Origin: HGM10836 sp964430375
GTDB taxonomy: Bacteria; Bacillota_I; Bacilli_A; RF39; UBA660
DNA: 17,023 bases
Direction of reading: 5' to 3'
Assembly: GCA_964430375.1 (NCBI GenBank)
Contig: CAYSEZ010000015.1
Coordinates: forward strand, 1 to 17,023
Part shown: piece after piece, positions 7,505 to 15,393 of the stretch
Numbering within the stretch: the stretch's first letter is position 1
Layout of the letters: every line of letters begins with the position of its first letter
Program-made: the position numbers and the translations under genes
The notes under the pieces: generated by a model
The model's input: the letters and a program-made list of their open reading frames with translations, nothing else
Database searches by the model: none
What the model was told of the DNA's origin: nothing

Positions 7505-9398
7505 AATTACCATTTAAATTACTATTAATTAAATTTAATAAATCATCTGTATATGTATTTCTATTTTGTGCATTAGGTTTAATATCTATATCTTGATTAA
7601 CATTACTAGTAGGCATAACATCTTTCATAGTAATATAATCACTATTATTAGATTGTTTATCATCATTCCATAAACTTGCAAATATATCTTGAGTATTTTC
7701 TAAATCATTTTCTTTTTCAAGTAAAGCATCTGCAGTAACTACTTTAGGATAATTTAAAGTATTAGATAAATCATCTTTTTTACTTAAAATACTATCTATT
7801 AAATCATTGACATTATTATTAGAAATATTTTCTTTAGAATACTTATCAACACCATTGTTAATATTTTCATTAATAGGCTTAACATAATTATTAATATTAC
7901 CTATATCTTTAGCAGGAGTATTTACTATAGGTTCTACAAAGTTACTATTAATAGACACAGGATTAATAGTATTATCCATATTATTATTAAAAGGATTAAT
8001 ATTATTAACAGACATAGATTCTAGAATCTCTTCATTATCTTTAGTAACATCATTAGAATATAATACTTCATTAGAACTAGAAACAACATTTGGTGAAAGT
8101 GTTTCACTAGGTTCTAGCCTTACTTTATCAAATATATTATCATTAACTGGAGTATCATGTGTTTCTTCTTTGATTTCCTCTTCATTAACTTCATCATCAT
8201 TACTATATATAGAGTTATCTCCTTCTGCCTCAATAATTCTTAGTATTTCATCTAATGAAGTTGTACCTTCGACTACTTTAATTAAACCATCTTGAAGCAT
8301 AGTTTTAACTCCACGACCATAAATTAATTCTCTTAATTTAGAACGTTTCATACTATCATTAATTGCATCTCTTATTTCATCATTTAAATATAATACCTCA
8401 TGAATAGCAATTCTTCCTTTAAATCCATTTCTACATTCAGGACAAGTACCATGTTCATATATTTCCTCTACATCCATATTAAGTTGTTTTTTAAATAATC
8501 TTTTTTCAGCTTCAGTAGTAGGACGTTTCTTTTTACATTTTGGACATAATTTTTTAGCAAGGTTTTGTGAAATAATTCCCTTTAATGAAGCAGAAAGTAA
8601 ATATCTTTCAACATTCATATCAAGTAATCTTTCAATTGAAGTAAGAGCATTATTAGTATGTAGTGTTGATAAAACTAAGTGTCCAGTAATTGAAGATCTA
8701 ACTGCGATTTGTGCTGTTTCGGTATCACGAATTTCACCGATTAAAATAACATTTGGATCTTGTCTTAATATTGATCTTAATACACTGGCAAAATCTAATC
8801 CTATTTCAGAATTAACTTGTACTTGATTAATACCTTCAACATTCATTTCTACTGGGTCTTCAACTGTAATTATATTTGTTTCTTCACTATTTAATCTTTG
8901 AAGCATTGCATATGTAGTAGTACTTTTACCAGAACCAGTTGCACCAGTAACTAGAATAATACCATTTGGATTAGCAAGCATTTTTAAAATAAGTTCATAA
9001 TTTTCTTTAGTAAAACCTAAAGAATCAATACCTTTTAAACTCATTGTATAATCAAGAATTCTTATAACAACTTTCTCTCCAAAAATAGTAGGTAAACAAG
9101 AAACACGCATATCTAAATCTTTACCACCAATGTTACCTTTAATTGCACCATCTTGTGGTAAACGTGATTCAGTAATATTCATACCAGATAATAATTTAAT
9201 TCTTGTAATTAGATTCCTTTTATATTTGTTATCAATAATAGAATAATCACGTAGTTCTCCATCTACACGAACTCTTATTTTTAAGAATTTTTCAGAACAA
9301 TCAAAATGAATATCACTTGCATTCAAATTAACTGCATCTATGATAATATTATTAACAATATCTACAATTGGAGTAGTTAAAAAATCATATTCTTTCAT
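7503..9398 (-). CDS. Type IV pilus / type II secretion assembly ATPase (GspE/PilB/ComGA type) with long C-terminal tail
   Basis: A 631-residue cytoplasmic hexameric ATPase expected to power pilus or pseudopilus assembly. The N2-like domain (about 10-115) has the SDIHF motif. The motor domain follows with Walker A GATGSGKST (152-160), Asp box ITVEDPVE (177-184), Walker B LIGEIRD (219-225), His box STLHTNNA (244-251), and a zinc tetracysteine site at Cys285, Cys288, Cys319 and Cys322. The conserved part ends near residue 392. A tail of about 239 residues follows, rich in Asn, Asp, Ser and Glu, with no recognisable fold. The separate N1 domain that many GspE/PilB proteins have is missing, so the core resembles ComGA. 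The start is preceded by GGGG nine bases upstream on the minus strand. It diverges from the operon at 9555 that encodes two prepilins. No platform protein or prepilin peptidase is in the window. Confidence 0.93.
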   Translation of the reverse strand: MKEYDFLTTPIVDIVNNIIIDAVNLNASDIHFDCSEKFLKIRVRVDGELRDYSIIDNKYKRNLITRIKLLSGMNITESRLPQDGAIKGNIGGKDLDMRVSCLPTIFGEKVVIRILDYTMSLKGIDSLGFTKENYELILKMLANPNGIILVTGATGSGKSTTTYAMLQRLNSEETNIITVEDPVEMNVEGINQVQVNSEIGLDFASVLRSILRQDPNVILIGEIRDTETAQIAVRSSITGHLVLSTLHTNNALTSIERLLDMNVERYLLSASLKGIISQNLAKKLCPKCKKKRPTTEAEKRLFKKQLNMDVEEIYEHGTCPECRNGFKGRIAIHEVLYLNDEIRDAINDSMKRSKLRELIYGRGVKTMLQDGLIKVVEGTTSLDEILRIIEAEGDNSIYSNDDEVNEEEIKEETHDTPVNDNIFDKVRLEPSETLSPNVVSSSNEVLYSNDVTKDNEEILESMSVNNINPFNNNMDNTINPVSINSNFVEPIVNTPAKDIGNINNYVKPINENINNGVDKYSKENISNNNVNDLIDSILSKKDDLSNTLNYPKVVTADALLEKENDLENTQDIFASLWNDDKQSNNSDYITMKDVMPTSNVNQDIDIKPNAQNRNTYTDDLLNLINSNLNGN

Positions 9399-9455
9399 AT
9401 TTGTTAGCCCCTTTTTATTTTTTTTACTAAAACATCTAGTATTTATTCTTAATTT

Positions 9456-9484
9456 ATTATATAATAAAAAAGTAAGATAATCAA
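9456..9484 (-). promoter_or_regulatory. Probable sigma-A promoter of the assembly ATPase gene
   Basis: Read on the minus strand, TTGATT (9484-9479) and TATAAT (9461-9456) are separated by 17 bp, about 58 bp before the ATPase start codon. The -10 is perfect and the -35 matches 4 of 6. In the same 156-bp gap I see no equally convincing promoter for the divergent operon at 9555, only AT-rich candidates such as TATATA near 9521-9528. Confidence 0.5.
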
Positions 9485-9554
9485 TAGGGGAATTAAATTT
9501 TATTTAAATTAGAAAAATTTTATATATAGTTAATTTATTGTACGGAGGATAATT

Positions 9555-11807
9555 ATGGATAATGATTTTAATGAAGAATATGTAGATTTAAAAGATAAAA
9601 AAAAGTTTAATTTGTTTAATAATAAAAAAATAATTATAATTATATCTATATTACTAATTACTTTACTATCTATTGGAATATTTATTCTTATTAAAAATAA
9701 TAAAGAAAAATATTATATATCTTTAGAAGGAGAAACAACCATTTTGCTCTATGAAGGATCAGAATATATTGAACTAGGATATAAAGGTTATGATAAAGAT
9801 AATAATGATTTAACTTCAAAAGTAATTGTAAACTCTAATTTAGATACTTCAACAATCGGAGAATATAAAATTACATATGAATTAAATGGAGTAAAAAAAG
9901 AAAGAATAATTAAAGTAATATCAAAAGATATAATTACATCACTAATTAAATTAAAAGGAAATGAAACAATATATTTAAGTATTGGTGAAAAATATACTGA
10001 ACCAGGATATATTGCTACAGATTCTACAGATGGAGATATAACTAATAAAGTTAAAATTACTAATGATGTAAATTATAATAAACCAGGAAAATATAAAATT
10101 GTATATTCTGTAACTAACTCATTAGGTAATACTATATATGCTTATAGAAATGTTAATGTAGTAGGATGTGAAATGACTTTAAATTTAAGTACTACAAAAG
10201 AAACAACTGATTCAGTTAACATAAATGTAAATATAACTAATGATACATTTAGTTTCTTAATATTACCAGATGGAACAAAAACAACAAGTAAAACTTATTC
10301 ATATAAAGTAAGTGAAAATGGAACATATAAATTTACTGCATATGATATATTTAATACAAAAACTGAAAGTAGTATAAAAGTTTCAAATATAATAAATGAT
10401 ACGTCTAAATCAATTAGTTTAACACTAAGTAATACAAAAGAAACAAGTGAAGCAGTTAATATAAATGTAAAAATAACAGATGATTATTTCTATTATTTAG
10501 TCTTACCAGATGGAACAAAAACAACAAATAAAACTTATTCATATAAAGTAACAACAAATGGAACATATAAATTTACTTATTATAATAAAAATGGTACAAA
10601 AACAGAAAAAAGTATAACAGTATCTAATATAGTAGCAGCGTCAAGTGATAAACTTATTTTAACACCAAGTACTACATCAAAAACAGGAAGTGAATTAACT
10701 ATTACTGCAAAAGTAACAGATAGTAATTTTAGTTATTTAATACTACCAAATGGAACAAAAACAACAAGTAAAACTTATTCATATAAAGTAACAACAAATG
10801 GAACATATAAATTTACTTATTATAATAAAAATGGTACAAAAGCAGAAAAAAGTATAACAATAAATAATATAGTAAGTGTTCCAGGTGTAACTGTTTATAC
10901 AAGTGATAATATAACGAGTGGTAATACTCATAATGTAAGTTTTCAATTAAAATTAACTTCAACTGCTAGTTCTATATATTATTGTTTAGATAATAGTAAC
11001 ACATGCAATCCAAATATAAAATATACAGAACAATTAACCTTCCTAGGAACAACAAATAAATATTTAAGATATAAAAGTTGTAATAGTGAAGGAGTATGTA
11101 ATAGTCCAAAAAACTATAAAGTTAACTTAGTAATAAATTTAGTTAATCCAAGTGAAAGTTCTTCATCTGGAATGGCTAACCCATACCAAGCAGCATATTT
11201 TTATCAAGCTGATAGTAGATGGGCAAATTACTATGTATATGGTGACATAAAAATGCGTAGAGTTGGATGTGGATATGCAGCATATGCAATGATAATAACA
11301 GGAATAACTCATGATTATTCACAAAATCCAAAAGTAATTTTTGAACAATTTAAATATTATAGATCAAAATATGGAGTTGAATTTCAAAGCAAAAGTACTG
11401 GCGGAGGAATAGATTATACTGCGATAAATAACAAATATATGAAAGAACAATATGGATATGAAAGCTATATGTTTTGGAAAGAAACATTCTATAGTGCAAG
11501 TAAAGATACAACATCTGCTTTAAATGCAAAAAAGGAAAAGATTGTTTCTTCATTAAAAATGGGACATATGATTTTCATTAGAGTTCCAAATCATTATATT
11601 GCACTTGTTGGAATTGATGAAAATGAAAACATATATATATTTGATCCAGGTTGGAAAACATTAAAATTAGACATTGAAGGCTTTGTTGATAGATACTATG
11701 ATTACAATGATAACTGTACAGACAAAGAAGAATGTGGCTTCAAAGTAGCGTTTGAAATTTATCCAAAAAGTGGTATGAGTCTAGAAGACTGGAAAAAAAT
11801 TGGATAA
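9555..11807 (+). CDS. Membrane-anchored surface protein: Ig-like domains, 80-residue repeats and C-terminal C39-like cysteine peptidase
   Basis: A 750-residue protein. A charged ~24-residue cytoplasmic N-terminus precedes one hydrophobic segment (about 25-47), giving a type II, C-outside topology. Two DUF5011/HYR-like Ig folds follow (about 55-125 and 133-203; motifs such as GEKYTEPGY, DGDITNKV, KPGKYKIVYSVT). Then come three 80-residue repeats (206-285, 286-365, 366-445), each with LILPDGTKTTSKTYSYKV-type core. A Cys-containing beta domain (about 447-530) and a C39_2-like papain-fold domain (about 548-740) complete the protein. The catalytic triad is visible: Cys572 in RRVGCGYAAYAM, His680 in PNHYIALVG and Asp697 in IFDPGW; Gln in FYQADSRW is a likely oxyanion residue. 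It therefore looks like an active extracellular cysteine peptidase or a related transglutaminase/acyl-transfer fold; the substrate is unknown. It has a strong CGGAGGAT site before ATG and heads an operon with two prepilins (24-bp gap). Confidence 0.82.
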   Translation: MDNDFNEEYVDLKDKKKFNLFNNKKIIIIISILLITLLSIGIFILIKNNKEKYYISLEGETTILLYEGSEYIELGYKGYDKDNNDLTSKVIVNSNLDTSTIGEYKITYELNGVKKERIIKVISKDIITSLIKLKGNETIYLSIGEKYTEPGYIATDSTDGDITNKVKITNDVNYNKPGKYKIVYSVTNSLGNTIYAYRNVNVVGCEMTLNLSTTKETTDSVNINVNITNDTFSFLILPDGTKTTSKTYSYKVSENGTYKFTAYDIFNTKTESSIKVSNIINDTSKSISLTLSNTKETSEAVNINVKITDDYFYYLVLPDGTKTTNKTYSYKVTTNGTYKFTYYNKNGTKTEKSITVSNIVAASSDKLILTPSTTSKTGSELTITAKVTDSNFSYLILPNGTKTTSKTYSYKVTTNGTYKFTYYNKNGTKAEKSITINNIVSVPGVTVYTSDNITSGNTHNVSFQLKLTSTASSIYYCLDNSNTCNPNIKYTEQLTFLGTTNKYLRYKSCNSEGVCNSPKNYKVNLVINLVNPSESSSSGMANPYQAAYFYQADSRWANYYVYGDIKMRRVGCGYAAYAMIITGITHDYSQNPKVIFEQFKYYRSKYGVEFQSKSTGGGIDYTAINNKYMKEQYGYESYMFWKETFYSASKDTTSALNAKKEKIVSSLKMGHMIFIRVPNHYIALVGIDENENIYIFDPGWKTLKLDIEGFVDRYYDYNDNCTDKEECGFKVAFEIYPKSGMSLEDWKKIG
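10171..10890 (+). repeat. Three tandem 240-bp coding repeats
   Basis: Units begin at 10171, 10411 and 10651 with an exact 240-bp (80-codon) period. Units 2 and 3 are almost identical over their second halves (10505-10620 against 10745-10860, only a few differences). Unit 1 is more diverged and the first third of each unit is variable. The in-frame period lets the copy number change without breaking the gene. The near identity implies recent duplication or gene conversion between units 2 and 3. Confidence 0.9.
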
Positions 11808-11831
11808 AAATTAATAAGAGTAGGTGATAAA

Positions 11832-13793
11832 ATGAAAAAAAATAATAAAAAGGGTTTTGCAATCGCAGAGTTACTCGCTGTAACAGTAGTAATAATGGTA
11901 GTATTTATTACCGTTTATTCTAACTTTTTTCCAACAACTGCAGAATTTGAAAGAAGAATGGCTTATAATGATTTAGAAAGTTTATATGCAACATATTACA
12001 TGAGACAATTCTTTAATGAAAAATTTGATGATAATGATTTTAAAGATCGTACATATAACTTAGTTTATAAATCTGATACTTCATGTAATGGTTCTATTAA
12101 TAATGAAAAATGTTCTAAAATAGCAAATTCATTAGAAATAGAAGAAATGATAATTACAAAAAATAATATCAAAGAATTAAAAAATGATTTAGAAAACACA
12201 AACTTAAGTGATGGATTAAAAAAATATATTAAATATTTACCAGTTCATTTAACTCAAACATCAACAAGTGAACAATATAGAATAATATTAAAAACAAAAA
12301 ATGGATATGCAACTAGTTTATTAAATTATGAAAAACCAGTTGAGCCAAATAAACCAACATTAACTAAATATTTATTACCAGTAAAATATGAAGATGATAA
12401 AATATTAGTATCTTCTTTAGATGATAGTTCTTGGTATGATTATGATAATGCAATATGGGCAAATGCAGTTACAATAAAAGAAGATGCAAGAAGTAAATAT
12501 TTTGATAGTAATGGTGATGTTATTTTAAGAGATGGTGCCGAAGTAAATGAAGATGATATAAATACTATGTGGGTATGGATACCTAGATATAATTATACTA
12601 TTTTTAATTATAATGCTGAGGGAAACAAAATAGTAAAATTACAAAAAATTGAAATACATTTTGAAAACACTAATAGTCCAGAAGGCACTATATATTGTAA
12701 TGATGATACCTCTTTAGGAACATCAGAAGTATGCTATTACATGGATGACAGTTTAAATACTCCGATAAGGATTGAAGCAGGAGAAAATACCTATACTTAC
12801 GATGGAACTTCTTCAGAAGTAAATGGCGCAACATATACCCATCCAGCATTTTGCTATGGATATAGAAACATAAATAGCGAAACTGGTGAAGTAACATGTG
12901 ATATAACAACTCCTGGAGCAAACGATGGAGTAGAACTTGCAGGAATATGGGTGGGTAAATATGAAAATAGTTTAGTAGATAATAATATAAATATATTACC
13001 AAACAAATCACCATATATTGGTCAAACTGTAGCAACATATTTTACAAAAATAAAAAGTATGGAATTATATAACAATCCTTATGGATTCATACAAAGTTCT
13101 AACGCTTCATATTCATATGACAATGAACGTACTAATGATAGCATCATAGTTAACGATACCAATGATTTAGATACCCACATGATAAAAAATAGTGAATGGG
13201 GAGCAGTAGCGTATTTATCTATATCAAAATATGGCATATATAAAGATAAATTCACTTATAAAACAGGAAATTCTAATATAACACTTCAAACAGTTGCATC
13301 AAATCCAACGCTTATCACAGGTTCTGGTGGGGAAAAATCTTCCACTACAAATAACAAAAGCGGAATTTATGATATGGCAGGTGGAGGAACAGAATACATA
13401 ATGGCTGCTATCAGAACTGGATCAAACGAGAATTTTCAAGTATACTATGGCGGAGGTCCATCAGTTTGGACTTCAAGTAACTCAGCAGGAAGAACTTATA
13501 TGTCAAACAGAAGATATTATGATATATATATAACAAATAATGTAACACCAAACAATAAAATAGGTAAACTAGGAGATGGAACCAAAGAAACAGAAAACTG
13601 GTTTGGTGCACAAATTAGAACAATGCCACTTACAGGTAACAACAACCCAATCTTTGCAAGAGGCGGTGGATACACTGATGAAAGTGCAACAATTTTAACA
13701 TACAACTCATCTTCCGGACAACCAACTACTGGAAAAGAAGAAATTTGTTCAAGATCAACCCTAGTAATAAATCCAGATGGAGGTCAATTATGA
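11832..13793 (+). CDS. Prepilin-like protein with large FGE/C-type-lectin-like C-terminal head (putative pilus-tip adhesin)
   Basis: A 653-residue protein. The N-terminus KKNNKKG|FAIAELLAVTVV is a class III/type IV prepilin signal: short basic leader, cleavage after Gly8, Phe at +1 and Glu13 at +5, followed by a hydrophobic helix to about residue 33. Ordinary major pilins have 120-200 residues, so this one carries about 450 extra. The middle has MWVWIPRYNY (246-255) and GIWVGKYE (371-378). The C-terminal part has SEWGAVAYLS (454-463), GIYDMAGGGTEYIMA (511-525) and ARGGGY (609-614) followed by CSRSTLVI, the order seen in formylglycine-generating-enzyme/SUMF1-like and C-type-lectin folds (GxYDMxGNVWEW ... 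RGGSW ... FR). The Trp expected in the NVWEW motif is replaced by Thr, so it is a binding fold rather than an enzyme. It is likely a minor or tip pilin for adhesion. AGGTGAT precedes the ATG at good spacing. The second prepilin overlaps its stop by ATGA. Confidence 0.8.
   Translation: MKKNNKKGFAIAELLAVTVVIMVVFITVYSNFFPTTAEFERRMAYNDLESLYATYYMRQFFNEKFDDNDFKDRTYNLVYKSDTSCNGSINNEKCSKIANSLEIEEMIITKNNIKELKNDLENTNLSDGLKKYIKYLPVHLTQTSTSEQYRIILKTKNGYATSLLNYEKPVEPNKPTLTKYLLPVKYEDDKILVSSLDDSSWYDYDNAIWANAVTIKEDARSKYFDSNGDVILRDGAEVNEDDINTMWVWIPRYNYTIFNYNAEGNKIVKLQKIEIHFENTNSPEGTIYCNDDTSLGTSEVCYYMDDSLNTPIRIEAGENTYTYDGTSSEVNGATYTHPAFCYGYRNINSETGEVTCDITTPGANDGVELAGIWVGKYENSLVDNNINILPNKSPYIGQTVATYFTKIKSMELYNNPYGFIQSSNASYSYDNERTNDSIIVNDTNDLDTHMIKNSEWGAVAYLSISKYGIYKDKFTYKTGNSNITLQTVASNPTLITGSGGEKSSTTNNKSGIYDMAGGGTEYIMAAIRTGSNENFQVYYGGGPSVWTSSNSAGRTYMSNRRYYDIYITNNVTPNNKIGKLGDGTKETENWFGAQIRTMPLTGNNNPIFARGGGYTDESATILTYNSSSGQPTTGKEEICSRSTLVINPDGGQL
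13779..13784 (+). promoter_or_regulatory. Ribosome binding site fixing the second prepilin start
   Basis: GGAGGT inside the end of the first prepilin gene lies five bases before ATG 13790. It supports that start against an in-frame ATG at 13745, which would place fifteen hydrophilic residues before the conserved prepilin leader. Confidence 0.8.
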
Positions 13794-14404
13794 AATTAAA
13801 TAATAAAGGTTTAACAGTTATAGAATTAATATTATGCTTTACAGTATTAATTGTATTAGTATTTGGTATGTTTAATGTAGTACTAGATATAAAAGATTAC
13901 TCAGAAACAAAAGAAATAGAACAAGAATTATTAGGATTTAAAAATAGAATTATTTACATGATACAAGATGATTTAATTAATAAAGGATTAAAAGATACAT
14001 CAAATACTTGTCCTTCTTCATATGAAAAAAAATATTCAACAAAATGTTTAAAAATTACATTTAATGATAATGACATAAAATATCTAATAATAGAACCCTC
14101 TACTAAAATAATAAATTATGGAGATGAAACATATAAAATCCCTAACAGCACAATAATAGAGTTTTTAGATGAAACCAATATAGGATTATGCACAAATACT
14201 ACTATTACTAATAATAAAAATTCATATAAAAATAAAACAGATTGTGAAAATAATGGATTTACATGGATAGGCAATTTTGATACATATCAAAATATAACTT
14301 TTACAAATAAAGATAATGTATTAACAATAGATGTTCCATACTATGAAATAGATGGTACAACTAACTATGGATTTAAAATAATCCACCCATATAATTTAGA
14401 TTAA
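13790..14404 (+). CDS. Second prepilin-like protein (minor pilin / pseudopilin, GspJ/ComGF-like)
   Basis: A 204-residue protein beginning MKLNNKG|LTVIELILCFTVLIV: prepilin leader with cleavage after Gly7 and Glu12 at +5, then a hydrophobic helix to about residue 30. The mature domain of about 170 residues has four cysteines after the helix (two in the stretch TCPSSYEKKYSTKC, two more in GLCTNTT and DCENNGF), suggesting two disulfide bonds outside the cell. Size and single-helix layout fit minor pseudopilins such as GspJ or ComGF, but similarity beyond the leader is not recognisable. Its start overlaps the stop of the large prepilin (ATGA), indicating translational coupling. Its stop overlaps the tail of the convergent ylbJ gene by nine bases with no terminator between. 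Confidence 0.82.
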   Translation: MKLNNKGLTVIELILCFTVLIVLVFGMFNVVLDIKDYSETKEIEQELLGFKNRIIYMIQDDLINKGLKDTSNTCPSSYEKKYSTKCLKITFNDNDIKYLIIEPSTKIINYGDETYKIPNSTIIEFLDETNIGLCTNTTITNNKNSYKNKTDCENNGFTWIGNFDTYQNITFTNKDNVLTIDVPYYEIDGTTNYGFKIIHPYNLD

Positions 14405-15349
14405 TAAAATAATAAATAAAATAATTACACTAATTATACCATGAAGAAAACGTGCTATAAGAAAGGGTAAATATTTTATTTTTTTATCCTCTAAAATATT
14501 CATTATCTGAGTATGTACTGATAATCCTCCAAAAGAAACAAAAAAACAAGAAAATAATAACTTTATATACATATTACACTTAGAAAAAGATATAAATTTT
14601 AATCCACTAGTTATTTCAAAAAAACCTATAATAATAGAATTATATATATTACTACTATTAATACTAAATAAACTAACAATAATTAAAAATGTAGTAATAA
14701 CAGCATATACATTAAATAAAGTTGAAATACCTTCCTTAATTCCTTTAAAAAATACTTTAAATATATTTGCTTTATTAATATTATTATTAAATAACTTAAT
14801 ATTATCTCTAATACTTATATTATTGTTATCATTATAATAACTTTTATAATTTCTAAAAATTAAACCAATAATTATATTACCCAATATATGAGAAATTAAA
14901 ATTAAATAACCATATCTTACATTACCTAAATAACTATTACCTATAGTATTAATAATAAATAAAGGATTAGAAAAGAAAGTAAAAAGCAATATCTTTTCAC
15001 CATCATAATCACTAATTAAATCTTTATTAATTAAATCATTAATACTTTTTGCACTACTAGGAAACCCACTAATAAGACTAATAAAAAATACAAAAGAAGC
15101 TTCTTTTTTAACTTTAAATAATTTACTAGTTATTTTATTAAATATATTACCTAAAAATATAGGAAAACCTATTTCTATTAAAATATATGAAATAATAAAC
15201 ATAGGAAAAAGTGATGGAAATACATTCTTAATAAATAAATTAGAACTAAATATAATGACATCACTAATATTTGTACTATTTCTAAATAATAAAGTAATAA
15301 ATATAAATAAAATAAAAATAACTACAAAAGATTTAAAATTTCTCTTCAT
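14396..15349 (-). CDS. ylbJ: YlbJ-like membrane protein (nucleoside-recognition/Gate domain)
   Basis: A 317-residue integral membrane protein with about eight hydrophobic segments. The family's signature loops are present: SGFPSSAKS (94-102) and SFGGLSVHTQ (272-281), both typical of the YlbJ branch of the Gate/nucleoside-recognition superfamily, which also holds SpmA and SpmB. In Bacillus subtilis YlbJ is an integral membrane protein made under sigma-E and needed for proper sporulation; its transported or sensed substrate is unknown. It is shorter than the ~400 residues of B. subtilis YlbJ. The neighbour on the other strand is ylbL, as in the B. subtilis ylbJ-ylbK-ylbL region, which strengthens the identification. 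Whether this organism sporulates cannot be told; the protein could have another role. The ribosome binding site is weak. Confidence 0.82.
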   Translation of the reverse strand: MKRNFKSFVVIFILFIFITLLFRNSTNISDVIIFSSNLFIKNVFPSLFPMFIISYILIEIGFPIFLGNIFNKITSKLFKVKKEASFVFFISLISGFPSSAKSINDLINKDLISDYDGEKILLFTFFSNPLFIINTIGNSYLGNVRYGYLILISHILGNIIIGLIFRNYKSYYNDNNNISIRDNIKLFNNNINKANIFKVFFKGIKEGISTLFNVYAVITTFLIIVSLFSINSSNIYNSIIIGFFEITSGLKFISFSKCNMYIKLLFSCFFVSFGGLSVHTQIMNILEDKKIKYLPFLIARFLHGIISVIILFIILLI

Positions 15350-15378
15350 ATAATCACTACTTTCTTGTTATAATTATA
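15345..15378. promoter_or_regulatory. Overlapping divergent promoter region for ylbJ and ylbL
   Basis: The 44-bp gap between the two start codons holds TATAAT on the plus strand (15369-15374), with TTCATA (15345-15350, 4 of 6) 18 bp upstream, directed at ylbL. On the minus strand, TATAAT (15378-15373) shares bases with it and is directed at ylbJ, with no clear -35. The two -10 boxes overlap, so the genes may compete for polymerase. Confidence 0.4.
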
Positions 15379-15393
15379 TTGGAGTTGAAATAT

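Noticed and set aside
10171..10890. CRISPR-like or intergenic repeat array
   Set aside because: The period is 240 bp, in frame and coding, with no spacer structure; it is a protein-domain repeat.
13745..13789. Upstream ATG for the second prepilin
   Set aside because: It would put a hydrophilic 15-residue extension before the short basic prepilin leader; GGAGGT before 13790 and the ATGA overlap fit the downstream start.
13400..13793. Diversity-generating retroelement variable region at the 3' end of the large prepilin gene
   Set aside because: The C-type-lectin-like head makes this tempting, but there is no reverse transcriptase, no template repeat of the 3' end in the window, and no evident clustering of AAY codons there.
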